A DNA stretch of 64,000 nucleotides, from positions 62,001-126,000 of the forward strand of contig JACEFZ010015104.1 in NCBI GenBank assembly GCA_014155875.1, written 5' to 3'. This DNA comes from Cepaea nemoralis (lineage: Eukaryota > Mollusca > Gastropoda > Stylommatophora > Helicidae). Every line of letters begins with the position of its first letter. Positions within the stretch are counted from its first letter, which is position 1. Position numbers and translations under genes: made by a program. This document shows, in pieces, positions 43,920 to 55,797 of this stretch. The notes beneath the pieces are model-generated. The model was not told the DNA's origin. It ran no database searches and saw nothing but the letters and a program-made list of their open reading frames with translations.

Positions 43920-44110
43920 TGTGTTGACTCCCTTTTTGGCCATGATACAAAAATATTCTCATACTGTTATCCTCTATCTCTCTGTTCACAAATCTTTCTG
44001 GTTGTCACAATATGTTCCAGTTTTTGTCTTCTCATAATGTGGCCAAGAAAGGATGACTTCTTCTTTCTGATGTTATGAACCCTTGACTCGATATGTCAGG
44101 GTCTTGTGAA
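43920..44110 (-). pseudogene. LINE C-terminal fragment
   Basis: The minus frame reads KSSFLGHIMRRQKLEHIVTT then RKICEQRDRG, the GH(I/V)MRR C-terminal motif. Its 3' end runs into (GAT)n. Confidence 0.7.
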
Positions 44111-44451
44111 ACTGTGTGTCACTAACCCCTAGGGCACCCACGCCTCACACACAAACAAGATGTAATATAAATGGCAACATCTTGTATTTACTCAAATTTA
44201 CACTGAATAAAAGCTTATATAATAATAATATTTAAAAATTATACTCAGTTGGTGAAGCTTCACAGTGGTATAATGTGCAGAAGTGGGGGTAAGACAGGGT
44301 GGCATTCAGTCCACACACCTGGTCGACATCTCCATAGAAATTATAATAAGAAATGTACAAAATGATATGATCTGTGACAATCTTCACATATTTATTAGTT
44401 AGTGGGAATCCATTTCCACACCTCAGATAAGCAGATTGTGTGTTTGGCTTG

Positions 44452-44737
44452 TTTGTTCACATTGAACTCAAGCGTAGTCCATACACATGCTTCTGCTATG
44501 AGTGCACTGGACTGATTTTTTGCGTGTGGATTAGCTTTCCCTATTACAGTGACCCCCCACCATCAGACGAGCCCACTCCGACGTCAGAGGCACTTGTAAT
44601 TTACATCCCCAAGTCAAGGATGGGAAGTCAACATTTTAGTCAAGCTGACCGGTGTGGGGATTGAACCCGCTTCCTCACCATCAGAGCTCCAGAAGTTTAA
44701 GAGTGAGTGCTTTTATCTATTTGGCCGTGCTGATATC
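44452..44737 (-). repeat. SINE family D copy (intron 3)
   Basis: Full length, head on the minus strand at the right. Confidence 0.75.
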
Positions 44738-44739
44738 CA

Positions 44740-44828
44740 GATATGCAGATGATACGGTTCTCCTCTCAAATACTGCCAAAGGATTAGAACAGTAAATCTG
44801 TCTGTAAAAAGGCAGTAAGACCAAAGCA
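44740..44828 (+). repeat. RT-LINE active-site fragment
   Basis: It reads IRYADDTVLLSNTAKGLEQ then a stop. It is only about 80 bp long. Confidence 0.65.
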
Positions 44829-45030
44829 CATTCATCATCATCAAGTGTCCTGCTGATGGTTTGCCATCTCACACGATCAGTAGTCTGCGATCAGATCTGT
44901 TTTCTTGTTCCGATAATGTTATATGACCCGTTGTCTTCCCCTTGCTCTTCTCCCATGAAGTTTGCTAGTTGTCACTACATTTATTTCTCCACATTATGTG
45001 CCAATTCTGATTGTTTATTTATAGTATCTG
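44829..45030 (-). pseudogene. LINE C-terminal fragment, short (GAT)n tail
   Basis: Same family as 18885 and 48869. ATCATCATC marks its 3' end. Confidence 0.55.
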
Positions 45031-45059
45031 TAATCGAATTGCAGTCTGAAATTGTGTGA

Positions 45060-45450
45060 ATTACTGAATCATAATTTAGTAAACCTCTCGAGTAAACTAG
45101 GCAGGCAGAGAGAAGGATCATGCTGCATAGGCAACACTTGGTCTCTACAATTCAGCTCAGGCTTTATGCTATGGAAAGATATAACTCCATCCATTGTCTG
45201 GTTGGAGTTAGTATGCCTTTTTTGTGGGGGGTGGGGGGGTGGAAAGGGCAAGGGGACGCACAATGTAACAGATTATGGTCTGTCAAGACAGCATGTTGCT
45301 AGTGTGAGTGATAAAGAGGCAGTCAGTTATTGCTGTCTCATTGGCACCTTGCCGTCTTGACCGACGATAGTTTGTGCTTTAAAAAGGCATAATAACTTCT
45401 ACCTATGGTGGCAGCGCATGTGACTGATAAGGCCAATTCGCACTGTAAAT
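45060..45450 (-). repeat. SINE family E, rearranged copy (intron 3)
   Basis: 45070-45215 matches the family in minus orientation, while 45338-45450 matches its start in plus orientation. The two parts face each other around a G-rich spacer (45225-45255), so this is an inverted pair rather than one copy. Confidence 0.6.
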
Positions 45451-45483
45451 GTCTGTTCACAGTGGGTGCATGTGAACATGTGG

Positions 45484-45765
45484 TCATTTCCACCATTCGT
45501 GCACCATCTTACGTCTCACATGCTCGGTGTGTGACTTATCTGCAATAATTTTCTCCTTTGTCTTTATTCCATTTCTGATATTTTCCCTCCATGCAACACG
45601 TTCAGCGGCGACTTGCTCCCACTGTGCATTATCAATGCCTGTATCAATCATGTCCCGCTTTTTATTCTTATTGCTGTCTATCCTAACAGTAACCATTGTG
45701 GTCAGTGAGCATAGCCTTTTTCTCTGTAAAGAGAACCTATGCATACCATCATGACCTTGAGACCG
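45484..45765 (-). pseudogene. LINE C-terminal fragment
   Basis: The minus frame carries DTGIDNAQWEQVAAERVAWR, similar to the DLQQVAANRQAWRDR end of the LINE at 51512. Confidence 0.65.
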
Positions 45766-46395
45766 TGAACAACTATCTGTCTGATGCTATCAAGCTCATT
45801 CCACCACCTGCTTGTTGGTTTCATGCTACTCTGGTTGGCGGACTAAATGGGTACTCCAGCTTGCCCAAATGTGTCCCGTAGACATACTGAGAGGAGATGC
45901 CTTACTTCTCCTTTGATAGGGTATACATCTACCCCATGATTCACCACACTTTTCTGTTAAAAAAATTTAAATAAAACCAAGGTTATATTTACCAATAAAG
46001 CTACAGCTCAGTAATATGTTTGTTTGCGTAGTCCACACAATCATTGTGGTTAAGCAGACGGACAAAGCTTATGTTTTGTATTAAGTTTTTTATGCTCCTA
46101 CCCGAAGGAGATGTGTCCCTGATCGTCAAGCGTGTGATAGCTGTTGTTTGTTTAATTTTGTATTTTTCTGATACTCTGGATAGCTGTCATTTTTTCAATG
46201 TTAGAACTTATAAATCTTCTTGTTTCAATTCTCCACTCTTTTTAACAAATCTAAATCTTTTTAAAATTTCCTACTGAAGAACTGTTGCAGCCAAACTTTA
46301 TTATAAAGATAACATCTGGTTTGATCTATTCTGTCCTGATCTCATTGTGGCCATTCAAAGCCAAAATATTGCAACTGAGACACTTTATTTTACAG

Positions 46396-46498
46396 AGATC
46401 CCAAGGCCAAACATTGTAGCGCCTGCAACAAGTGTGTAGCAGGATTTGATCACCACTGTCGGTGGTTAAACAACTTGTGTGGGTGATCGCAATTATAA
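46396..46498 (+). CDS. ZDHHC1: ZDHHC1/11-like, exon 4: catalytic DHHC exon with one-base frameshift
   Basis: Begins after TTTTACAG and reads [20 protein letters not shown] then CRWLNN. This includes the CX2C zinc pair and the DHHC motif (46448-46459), whose Cys takes the acyl group. One extra T at 46475-46476 then shifts the frame and gives TGA at 46484. Without it the frame would go on as CVGDRNY and reach the AA|GTAAGT donor in phase 2. That is exactly the phase exon 5 needs, while the unshifted frame does not fit. So the base is an indel: an assembly error, a null allele or a decaying gene. Splice sites and all other residues look normal. Confidence 0.85.
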
Positions 46499-46686
46499 GT
46501 AAGTGCGCTTTATTGTACCTGTGTATCCAGATTTTGCTGATGACACCAGTGTTTTCAGTTTTAGTTTTCACCTACACCGTGTCTAGATTTAGATTTAGCT
46601 TGACTGTGTCCAGATAGAATTTATAGTACATGTACGGCCAGATTTCATTTTTGTTCCTGCGTGTCAAGATTTAGTGTATAGCACCA

Positions 46687-47017
46687 GTGAGCGCTGAGAT
46701 GAATGTTGCCAATTCTTGGGCTACCAGAGCAACTAACAATGATTGCATGGAAGAAGTTAATAAAAGTAGAACATCATATACAATTATAAGATGGAGACAA
46801 TCAGCTTTATTTGGTCAAATAATGAGAAGAGAGGCATTGGAAAACATTGTGACGACTGGAACAATCAGTAGGAAAATAGGCAAAGGAATACTGAGAGAAA
46901 TGATGCTGGATGAATTAAGATAGTGGCATGGAGGAATATCTTCAACAGAATTGATCCAGAACACCAAATCTGAGATCTGTGGAGAGACATGAAGGCCTGT
47001 GCCAGATGGTGGGTCAC

Positions 47018-47054
<37 letters not shown>

Positions 47055-47056
47055 CG
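46687..47056 (+). pseudogene. LINE C-terminal fragment with (GAT)n tail
   Basis: It reads MSAEMNVANSWATRATNNDC, IIRWRQSALFGQIMRREALE, NIVTTGTI and ends SEICGET-type then CARWWVT, followed by (ATG)n at 47021-47056. The tail is the only part that is perfectly regular. Confidence 0.65.
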
Positions 47057-47107
47057 AGCCCATGTATAATAAAGTATGTCCAAGTGTAATGTTTAGCACC
47101 TTCGTGT

Positions 47108-47192
47108 GTACGTGTGGAGCTTATAGCATTTATATGTCCACAGTTTGTTCACGTGGAGCTTATAGCATTTATATGTCCACAGTTTGTTCACA
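47108..47192. repeat. 43-bp direct duplication
   Basis: CGTGTGGAGCTTATAGCATT...TTTGTTCA occurs twice in a row. Confidence 0.85.
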
Positions 47193-47569
47193 TAACATAT
47201 GTAAAATTAATTTACAAAATTCTTTATGATTTGTTATAATTCATTTTAACTCTGTCATCCTCATACAATACGTGATGTGTGATTGACTCTTCCCTGTGAA
47301 TCAAAACCATTGTATAATGAGTTGTCTTACTATTACATTTAGTTAACACATATTAAGAAAATTTGGCTTCCTCGATGGCCATTTCCGTGGTTGTTTTATA
47401 CAGTGTACACATTTTGCCTGTTTGAAAGTCATGATTTTTTGTTGTCATTATTTCCTGCCTTGAGTGTCTGCTATAACACTTTCTGGGATTAAAAGGATTG
47501 AGTCATAAATTTTCTTAATAATCTTTCTCTTCTTTTTTTTCTTTTTCTTCGCTCCTGATTTGAGGGGAG

Positions 47570-47800
47570 GGTGCATCACATCTGGTTCTGCACTTTAAAG
47601 GTTAAAGAGTTTGATATCGACATACATTTGTGTCAAGTTTGCTTCCTCTAGACAAACACCATCCAAGGTCATAGGCTATATCTCCCCGTGGCCAGGTTTT
47701 CTTTCCTAACAAATTTGCCAGAACGGTGGCCTTATGGCCTACTTTTGCAGTTTCCAACTGCCTTAGGATGTTTAACGTGCACATCTTGCACACAAGACGA
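47570..47800. repeat. Dispersed repeat, related to 57950-58290
   Basis: It shares GTTTTCTTTCCTAACAAATTTGC, GTGGCCTTA-GGCCTAC and the CTAGACAAACAC region with the later copy. Confidence 0.5.
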
Positions 47801-48034
47801 GTTTTTCATTCTTATCCAAAAAGATAAATACTTCCATGGCTTGACCAGGTGGCATGATCAGGACAGTAATACAGACCTGTGATGAGACCCTGGCGATCGT
47901 GTCAAATGACAGACAAACCATGACCGTCCATGATTATTGGCATGGACACATGATGATGATGGTGAATTATTTTTCAGTGCCGTGACATGTTTCATGTATT
48001 TACTACTTACAGTAACATAATCTTTGCTCCTCAG

Positions 48035-48159
48035 GTGGTTTTTTGCTACCTTGCTGTTTGCTATCATGGCTTCCCTCATGGTCACATGTGTTGGTTTAAC
48101 ACTTTTCATTGGCTTTTTCATTGACAAATCACATGGTCACATTTTTCAAGTCTACAAAG
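48035..48159 (+). CDS. ZDHHC1: ZDHHC1/11-like, exon 5: third membrane helix
   Basis: Starts after GCTCCTCAG with G completing the Lys codon of RNYK, then WFFATLLFAIMASLMVTCVG and LTLFIGFFIDKSHGHIFQVY. This is the third transmembrane helix and following loop. It ends AAAG|GTAATT in phase 1. The phase of its start is the main evidence that exon 4 carries an extra base. Confidence 0.85.
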
Positions 48160-48205
48160 GTAATTTGTGTACCATTGTATATGTGTGAATGTGGCCTTCC
48201 ATACT

Positions 48206-49268
<1,063 letters not shown>

Positions 49269-49411
49269 TCTTCTTCTTCTTCGTTCATCCGGAGTTTTTT
49301 TTTCGGACGTGATTGCGTTGTGCCTGTTTACAGCAGAGCTGCGTTCTTGCGCCGTTAGGCCGACACATCCGACTTCTGCGGGCATTTGTTGACCGGGTTA
49401 ACCTTCCCGGG
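49269..49411 (-). mobile_element. (GAA)n-tailed short retroposon, copy 4
   Basis: Body with a short (TTC)5 tail, perfect 11-bp duplication GTACAGGTTCT at 49258-49268 and 49412-49422. It splits a LINE fragment, so the insertion edges are certain. Confidence 0.88.
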
Positions 49412-49620
49412 GTACAGGTTCTATATAGTACTTCACCACTCTTTTTCTTGTTGCAATGGTCAGTATGTTTTCTTTCTTGCAAAAGGCAGCTTTTCGCCAT
49501 AGCAATTCTTGTTCTAATCTCTTCAAGGCACTTCCCATCAGATCTTATGACTGCTCTGAAATAGTTATACAGATTCGCTTGTTTAAGAATATTCCCATTT
49601 ACCCGTACATTACATTGTGG
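49412..49620 (-). pseudogene. RT-LINE fragment, right part
   Basis: It continues the LINE thumb (reversed FSKMKK ... EIRTRI ... YLGT region) on the far side of the insertion. Confidence 0.65.
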
Positions 49621-49995
49621 CCTTCTATAGTAGTAATATTAGTTGTAGGAGTAGTAATATTAGTCTTAGTAGTAGTAATATTAGTTGCAGTAGTAGTACT
49701 AGTTGTAGTAGTAGTAATATTAATAGTAGTAGTAGTAATATTTGCTGTTGTAGTAGTAAGTTAGTTATAGTAGTAATATTAGTAGTAGTAGTAGTAATAT
49801 TAGTTGTGATAATATTAATATTAGTTATAGTTATATAGTATACAATATTATTTGCAGTAGTAGTAATATTAGTTGTAGTAGTAGTAATATTAGTTGTAGT
49901 AATATTAGTTGTTGTAGTAATATTAGTTGTAGTAATATTAGCTTTAGTAACAGTAATATTATTTGTAGTAATATTAGTTGTAGTCGTAGTTGTAT
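49617..49995. repeat. (TAGTAGTAATATTAGTTG)n low-complexity array
   Basis: Variable mixture of TAG, TAATAT and TTAGTTG units, about 375 bp. Confidence 0.85.
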
Positions 49996-50107
49996 TGAAA
50001 AGTATGATGCCATTTGAGTTGGCTGTGGTCGCTTGCTTCGGTGGGAGATAAAAGGCAGAACAAGAAAGATTAAAAGCACTTTAACACTGCTTTTGACAGA
50101 CAAACGG

Positions 50108-50506
50108 GGACTGCGTGGTCTCGAGGTATGGTGTCCGCCTCGAGTGCTGGAGGTCCCGGGTTCATGCCCCGGTGAGGACCGGGACTTATTTCACGTGGAC
50201 TTCTAGTAATAACATTTCCCATGGTCTCTGGGTAGTGAGATCGGACGCCCATGTGTATTGTTGCGCACGTAAAAAATCCCTTGGCAGTTGGAAATTGAAA
50301 AAAAGTAGCCTAACGGCTCTGCCCGGGTAAAATTTTGAGTTAAAAATCTACCCAAAGTATTTCAGGATCCTTGCCGTGTGCTACGGAGTTTGTGCACTGA
50401 GCTGAGTTTCTCCAAACTCATGTTTGAGTTAGGAGGAGAACGGAGCACTTATGGGTTACACCCTTGTGCCGTGATGTTGATCCATCGACTAAACTAAACT
50501 AAACTA
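50108..50506 (+). mobile_element. tRNA-derived SINE family G, full length
   Basis: Head GACTGCGTGGTCTCGAGGTA (box A) and CGGGTTCATGCCCCGG (box B arm), a 300-bp body with GCGCACGTAAAAAATCCCTT, and a (CTAAA)4 tail. It is flanked by AGACAAACGG (50098-50107) and AGACAAATGG (50507-50516), one mismatch. Confidence 0.85.
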
Positions 50507-50529
50507 AGACAAATGGTTTACTTTGAGCA

Positions 50530-50614
50530 TGAATTATCTACATGTATATTTGTAGATATACTTAGAGGATGAATTATCCACATGCATATTTGTAGATAAT
50601 ACTTAGAGGATTAA
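50530..50614. repeat. About 41-bp tandem repeat, left block
   Basis: Two units GAATTAT(C)CACATG-ATATTTGTAGAT-ATACTTAGAGGAT. More units lie at 53077-53145, and a last partial unit (53388-53416) ends at the exon 6 acceptor. Confidence 0.8.
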
Positions 50615-51224
50615 CTTATTCACTGCCAAACAAAAAATGTGGGTTTGGACCAAACAAAAATTGATGGCAGAAAATGGGAGGTAGGGGTGTGTCACAGTAA
50701 TGATCTAAAAATGGTTCAAATGGTGGCAGCTATATTGCATTATATATAAAATTAAAGGAGATTGTACAAGGAACACATCAGTATTGCTACTATTGCTAGA
50801 GGTTAGAAATATAATAATAATAATGTTAGATTTTGCAAAAAAAACAAACATTGAAGACAAGGGTGACAGTTATTAAAAATTTCCACTTACCAAGACACTA
50901 TTTCTCAGTCATTGATTGATTTACTGAATAATGAAAAAGCACCACTCTTCCTCAACAATATCACAATAACTGCTCCATAACATCAATAAAACACAATTAA
51001 AACATATTTTGAAGCACATCATTTTCACACAAAGTGGAAAAAGTAAGGAGCACACAAGGCAGATTTGTACTGAGAAAAAATATAAACATTATTTTTTATT
51101 AGTTATTATTATTATTCTTTTGAATTTAATACTTAAATACTCCTCAGCTTATTTGTGATAGGAAAATTAGACTTAGAGCAAGCATAATTCGACATGTGCC
51201 ATCATATTATTTTTTTGGCGCTCG

Positions 51225-51511
51225 CTCGCTTTGAACTCAAGCATAGTCCATACATACGACTTCTAGTCATGTTGGACTGAATTTTACATGTGGATTAGCT
51301 TTCCCTATTAACAGTGTCCCTCGCCATCAGACAAACCCACTCCGACTTCAGAGGTACTTGTAATTTACATTCCCAAAGTCAAGGACGAGAGGTAAACATT
51401 TTAGTCCAACTGGTCAGCGTAGGGGTTGAACCCCTTATCTCAGCATCAGCACACCGGTTGTTTAAGAACACGTGGTCTTATCCATTCGGCCTTGCTAACC
51501 TCCCCTTGCTA
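51225..51511 (-). repeat. SINE family D copy (nested)
   Basis: Full length. Its head end (51496-51511) is the target duplicated by the LINE insertion. Confidence 0.75.
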
Positions 51512-52588
51512 ACCTCGACAGTATCCACCGTCCTTCACTTTGGAATCTACTTAACATCTATGGTTTTCCTACCAAATATACCAACGTCATAAAATCTTTC
51601 TACAAAGAAACACATTGCTGCGTAAGAACAGAAACAGGCAACTCTGACTGGTTCTCAGTCGAAACAGTAGTGAAACAGGGTTGTGTCTTATCACCGATGC
51701 TTTTTGGAATAGCTATCGATTGGGTCATGCGCAAATGCACAAACAACACAAATATGGGTATCCATTGGGTTGACAAAATTCTAGAAGACCTGGACTTTGC
51801 CGACGACATAGTGCTTTTGAGTTCAACACACCCGGATGCCCAAGAGAAAATAAACCACCTCCAAAATGTTTCAGGGCAAATTGGTCTCCAAATTAACACC
51901 ACAAAAACAAAGACTATTGATCTTACCAACAGTTCAGATGACACCAAATTGAACAGCTACGTTCTTGAAAAAGTCAACAGCTTCACATACCTAGGAAGCA
52001 AAATGACATCTACAGGGGACTCAACACCAGAAATATCATCTAGAATCGCACTGGCATCTAGTGCCTTCAATAAACTGTCAAACATCTGGAAGTCAAAGAC
52101 ACTCAGCAAACACACAAAACTTAAAATCTTCAACTCTTGTGTGATTCCAGTGTTAACGTATGGATGTGAAAGTTGGAAATCAACGGTAGCTTTAGATAAA
52201 AAATTAGACAATTTTGAGAACAAATGTCTTAGAAGACTTCTAAACACCCACTGGACAGACTTCAGAACCAATTCACAAATAAGACAAGAGACTAAGCAAG
52301 ATACAGTATCCAATTTCATAAGAAGACGCCGTTGGAACTACATCGGCCATGTACTCAGAATGGACAAGTCAAGACTCTCCTACCAAGCCCTCATATGGTC
52401 ACCAGTAGGGAAAAGAAAACGGGGAAGACCAAAAGAGACCCTGCGTAGAACCATCATTAGAGAAGGCTCATTCAATGGCCAAGTAAATATCCAAGATCTA
52501 CAACAGGTAGCAGCGAACCGCCAAGCATGGAGAGACAGGATTTCTGCCCTATGCGCCGCCTTAGGCTCAAGAGGAAAGACTAACTAAC
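51512..52588 (+). mobile_element. 5'-truncated LINE with open RT C-terminal ORF
   Basis: Flanked by TAACCTCCCCTTGCTA (51496-51511) and TAACCTCCCCTGCTA (52589-52603), tail (CTAA)3. One frame stays open from about 51514 to the stop at 52587. It encodes QGCVLSPMLF, FADDIVLLSS (RT active site), FTYLGSKMTSTG (thumb), VLTYGCESWK, RRRRWNYIGHVLRMD and KRKRGRPKETLRR. No inactivating change, so the insertion is young, but it lacks endonuclease and the N-terminal RT. Confidence 0.85.
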
Positions 52589-52603
52589 TAACCTCCCCTG
52601 CTA

Positions 52604-53060
52604 TCATTTGTTGATGAACTTTCACTTTTAGGTTTGTCTTCCATAATGTCCACCTGCTAAATAATTTAACTGAATCTGCACATGGTATTAGAATCTTTTA
52701 CAAAGCACTTTAAATCAGAATAGCAATAATCTAAAATTGTTTAAAACGACAGTGTGGTGTAAATATATGAGGCCCAGAACCAGAGGGTGTTGCCATTTCT
52801 AAAGTAATAAAAACAAACCCCTCTAACAATCAATTTGTCCCCCCCCCCCCCCCCAAAAAAAAAAAACCCAATTAATCAGCGTGTTTTGTCTGATATTGTT
52901 TGAAGGGCATATCTTTTCTATGTGTAAATTTTCATTTACCGGGCAGCTTAAAATTGCGGAAAATAAGAGAAATGAAACAAATATCGCACTGTCAATACTA
53001 AACCAACATATCAGCTTTTGGCAGGCTAGAGTGGTTCCATTGAGCCGACTAATCGGCTCG
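52604..53060. other. Rest of the TTAA element, no ORF; C16A12 run at 52840-52867
   Basis: Interior of the DNA element. A homopolymer CCCC...AAAA stretch may be an assembly weak spot. Confidence 0.5.
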
Positions 53061-53149
53061 TGGCAGGGAATCAGTTAATTATCCACATGTATATTTGTAG
53101 ATATACTTAGAGGATTAATTATTCACATGATTATTTGTAGATTAAAACA

Positions 53150-53395
53150 GTCGCTTCAAAGTCAAGAGGATTGATTTCATTGCACTGGGTTCGATCCCAT
53201 ATAGCTCGGTCTCTTCCTCATTGTTGGCTGCTGAAAGCGTCACACAAAGCATGACCTCCAGTAGCTCCAGTGACAACCCCCAGGAGTCTCAGAGAAAAAT
53301 GCACTAGTGAACCGAAAGATGTAGCCTGGAATCAAACCCACAACTTTCAGAGCATGAGGCAGACAGCTTGACCACTTCACCACAGAGAGATTAAT
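53150..53395 (-). repeat. SINE family B copy (intron 5)
   Basis: Near full length. The tRNA-like head is on the minus strand at the right (CTCTGTGGTGAAGTGGTCAA). Confidence 0.75.
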
Positions 53396-53416
53396 TATGC
53401 ACATGCATATTTGTAG

Positions 53417-53570
53417 ATGCCATTGGAAGTGAAAGGCCGGCCTCCTTGGAGATGTTTCAGAAGCCGGCTTGCAGACGCAGTGTTTCTGACATTTAATGTC
53501 ATCACCGTGGTGCTTGCTGTCATAGCCTTCGGATTTCTGGTCCATTTGACCCAGTTTCATATTTGGCTGA
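53417..53570 (+). CDS. ZDHHC1: ZDHHC1/11-like, exon 6: fourth membrane helix
   Basis: It encodes AVFLTFNVITVVLAVIAFGF then LVHLTQFHIWL, the fourth membrane helix. It ends CTGA|GTAAGT in phase 1. Two starts are possible. TTTGTAG|ATGCC (53417) is a better site but needs phase 0, whereas exon 5 ends in phase 1. CTTGCAG|ACGCAG (53475) fits phase 1 but drops 19 residues (including RCFRSRLAD, which resemble the family's loop). A small missing exon between 48160 and 53416 would settle it. Confidence 0.75.
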
Positions 53571-53589
53571 GTAAGTCATCTGTGGTATC

Positions 53590-55075
53590 TCGTATCTTTG
53601 TCACTCCACTTGTCATGTGTGTCCTCCACTCATCCACTCGTCTTGTGGGTCCACCACTCATCTACATGTCATGTGTGTCCACCACTCATCCACTTGTCAT
53701 GTGTCTCCTCCACTCATCCATTTGTCATGTGTGTCATCCTACTCATCCACTTGTCACGTGTCTCCACTCACCCATTTTTGTTGTCTCCACTCATCCACTT
53801 GTCATATGTCTCCACTCATCCACTTGTCATATGTCTCCACTCATCCACTTGTCATATGTCTCCACTCATCCACTTGTCATATGTCTCCACTCATCCACTT
53901 GTCATATGTCTCCACTCATCCACTTGTCATATTTCTCCACTCATCCACTTGTCATGTGTGTCCTCCACTCATCCACTTGTCATATGTCTCCACTCATCCA
54001 CTTGTCATGTGTGTCCTCCACTCATCCACTTGTCATATGTCTCCACTCATCCACTTGTCATATGTCTCCACTCATCCACTTGTCATATTTCTCCACTCAT
54101 CCACTTGTCATGTGTGTCCTCCACTCATCCACTTGTCAAATGTCTCCACTCATCCACTTGTCATATGTCTCCACTCATCCACTTGTCATATGTCTCCACT
54201 CATCCAATTGTCATATGTCTCCACTCATCCACTTGTCATATGTCTCCACTCATCCACTTGTCATATGTCTCCACTCATCCACTTGTCATATGTCTCCACT
54301 CACCCACTTGTCATATGTCTCCACTCATCCACTTGTCATATGTCTCCACTCATCCACTTGTTACATGTGTCCTACACTCATACACTTGTCATATCTCCAC
54401 TCATACAGTTGTGATGTCCCCACTCATCCACTCATTATATATCTCCTCTCATCCACTTGTCATATGTCTCCACTCATCCACTTGTCATATGTCTCCACTC
54501 ATCCACTTGTCATGTGTGTCCTCCACTCATCCACTTGTCATATGTCTCCACTCATCCACTTGTCATATGTCTCCACTCATTCACTTGTCATATGTCTCCA
54601 CTCATCCACTTGTCATATTTCTCCACTCATCCACTTGTCATGTGTGTCCTCCACTCATCCACTTGTCAAGTGTCTCCACTCATCCACTTGTCATATGTCC
54701 CCACTCATCCACTTGTCATATGTCTCCACTCATCCAATTGTCATATGTCTCCACTCATCCACTTGTCATATGTCTCCACTCATCCACTTGTCGTATGTCT
54801 CCACTCATCCACTTGTCATATGTCTCCACTCATCCACTTGTTACATGTGTCCTACACTCATACACTTGTCATATCTCCACTCATACAGTTGTGATGTCCC
54901 CACTCATCCACTCATTATATGTCTCCTCTCATCCACTTGTTATATGTCTCCACTCATCCACTTGTCATATGTCTCCACTCATCCACTTGTCATATGTCCC
55001 CATTCATCCACTTGTCATATGTCTCCACTCATCCACTTGTCATATGTCTCCACTCATCCACTTATTTTGCGTCTC
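53590..55075. repeat. 25-bp minisatellite, about 58 units
   Basis: Unit TCCACTCATCCACTTGTCAT-ATGTC, with 28-29-bp variants containing TGTGTGTCC. Blocks at 54361-54440 and 54841-54920 are nearly identical, showing a 480-bp higher-order duplication. It begins about 20 bp after the exon 6 donor. All ORFs of 145-570 codons here result from a 25-bp period with no stop in any frame. Confidence 0.97.
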
Positions 55076-55190
55076 TATATATCAGCCACCTCATCTCAAT
55101 GATATTGTCACCTTCCATAGATTGCCTTTACTCTGTAAATTTGAGTACATAAGCTTTAATACGGCCGTTTCCATCTACTTTCTGTTTCAG

Positions 55191-55303
55191 TCTACAAAGG
55201 AATGTCTACCTACGACTTCATCATCAGGGAGCGAGAGAAGAACTCTGAGACTCAGATCTCTTCTTTGGGTGAAAACCCCACCACAAAGGTTCAGCCCAGG
55301 AAG
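55191..55303 (+). CDS. ZDHHC1: ZDHHC1/11-like, exon 7: TTxE-like motif
   Basis: Follows TCTGTTTCAG, phase 1 entry. The joined codon gives IYKGMSTYDFIIRERE, where STYD sits where ZDHHC enzymes have the TTxE motif just after the last helix. It is then Ser/Gln-rich cytosolic tail to CAGGAAG|GTGAGT (phase 0). Confidence 0.88.
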
Positions 55304-55384
55304 GTGAGTCATGCTTCATGTGTTCTTCGTAAGGCAGACAGACTGTGGAGCTTGTCTGTATGTAAAACCTGATGACAGTGGAGT

Positions 55385-55500
55385 CTAGTTACAGTGAAAC
55401 CTGGTCACATTGAAATCTGATCACATCGAAGCCTGGTCACATTGAAACCTGGTCACATTGAAACCTGGTCACATCGAAACCTGGTCGCATTTCACAGAGA
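55385..55500. repeat. 16-bp tandem repeats
   Basis: About six units of ACATTGAAACCTGGTC type. Confidence 0.75.
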
Positions 55501-55611
55501 AACCTGGACATAGTCTGATCACAGAGAAACCTAATCACGTTGAAATACAACACAGTCTTAACTCTTACAGACCGCAGAGCCAGTATTTTGTGCCAGTAGT
55601 TCTATTCCATG

Positions 55612-55797
55612 GTGACATAGTGGTTGGTGCTCCTACCTGTCAAGAGAGTGACATAGTGGTTGGTGCTCATGTCTGTCAAAAGAGTGACGTTGTTGTTAGT
55701 GCTCCTGCTTGTCAAGAGAGTGACATTGTGTTTAGTGCTCCTGCCTGTCAAGAGAGTGACATTGTGTTTAGTGCTCCTGCCTGTCAAGACAGTGGTC
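55612..55797. repeat. 36-bp tandem repeats, five units
   Basis: Unit GTGACATAGTGGTTGGTGCT-CCTACCTGTCAAGAGA. A multiple of three, so open frames appear on both strands. It is intronic. Confidence 0.85.

Larger units (their letters stand above)
50615..53074. mobile_element. Second TTAA-flanked DNA element with nested SINE and LINE
   Basis: Left end TTAA|CTTATTCACTGCCA (TTAA 50611-50614). Right end read inverted CTGATTCCCTGCCA next to TTAA at 53075-53078. The 14-bp ends match at 11 positions. Both sides are the same 41-bp tandem repeat, so the insertion site is unmistakable. After removing the nested SINE D and LINE, about 1.1 kb without ORF remains. A related left end is at 62225. Confidence 0.7.

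Noticed and set aside
43411..44037. Poly-Met, poly-His and poly-Ser ORFs
   Set aside because: Frames of the (ATC)n tract.
50108..50180. Possible true tRNA gene
   Set aside because: Boxes A and B are present but it continues into a 400-bp SINE body with target duplication, so it is a SINE head.
53417..55307. ORFs of 561 and 569 codons resembling a secreted Cys/His-rich repeat protein
   Set aside because: A 25-bp minisatellite without stops in any plus frame produces them. Only the first 154 bp (exon 6) and 55191-55303 (exon 7) have coding evidence.
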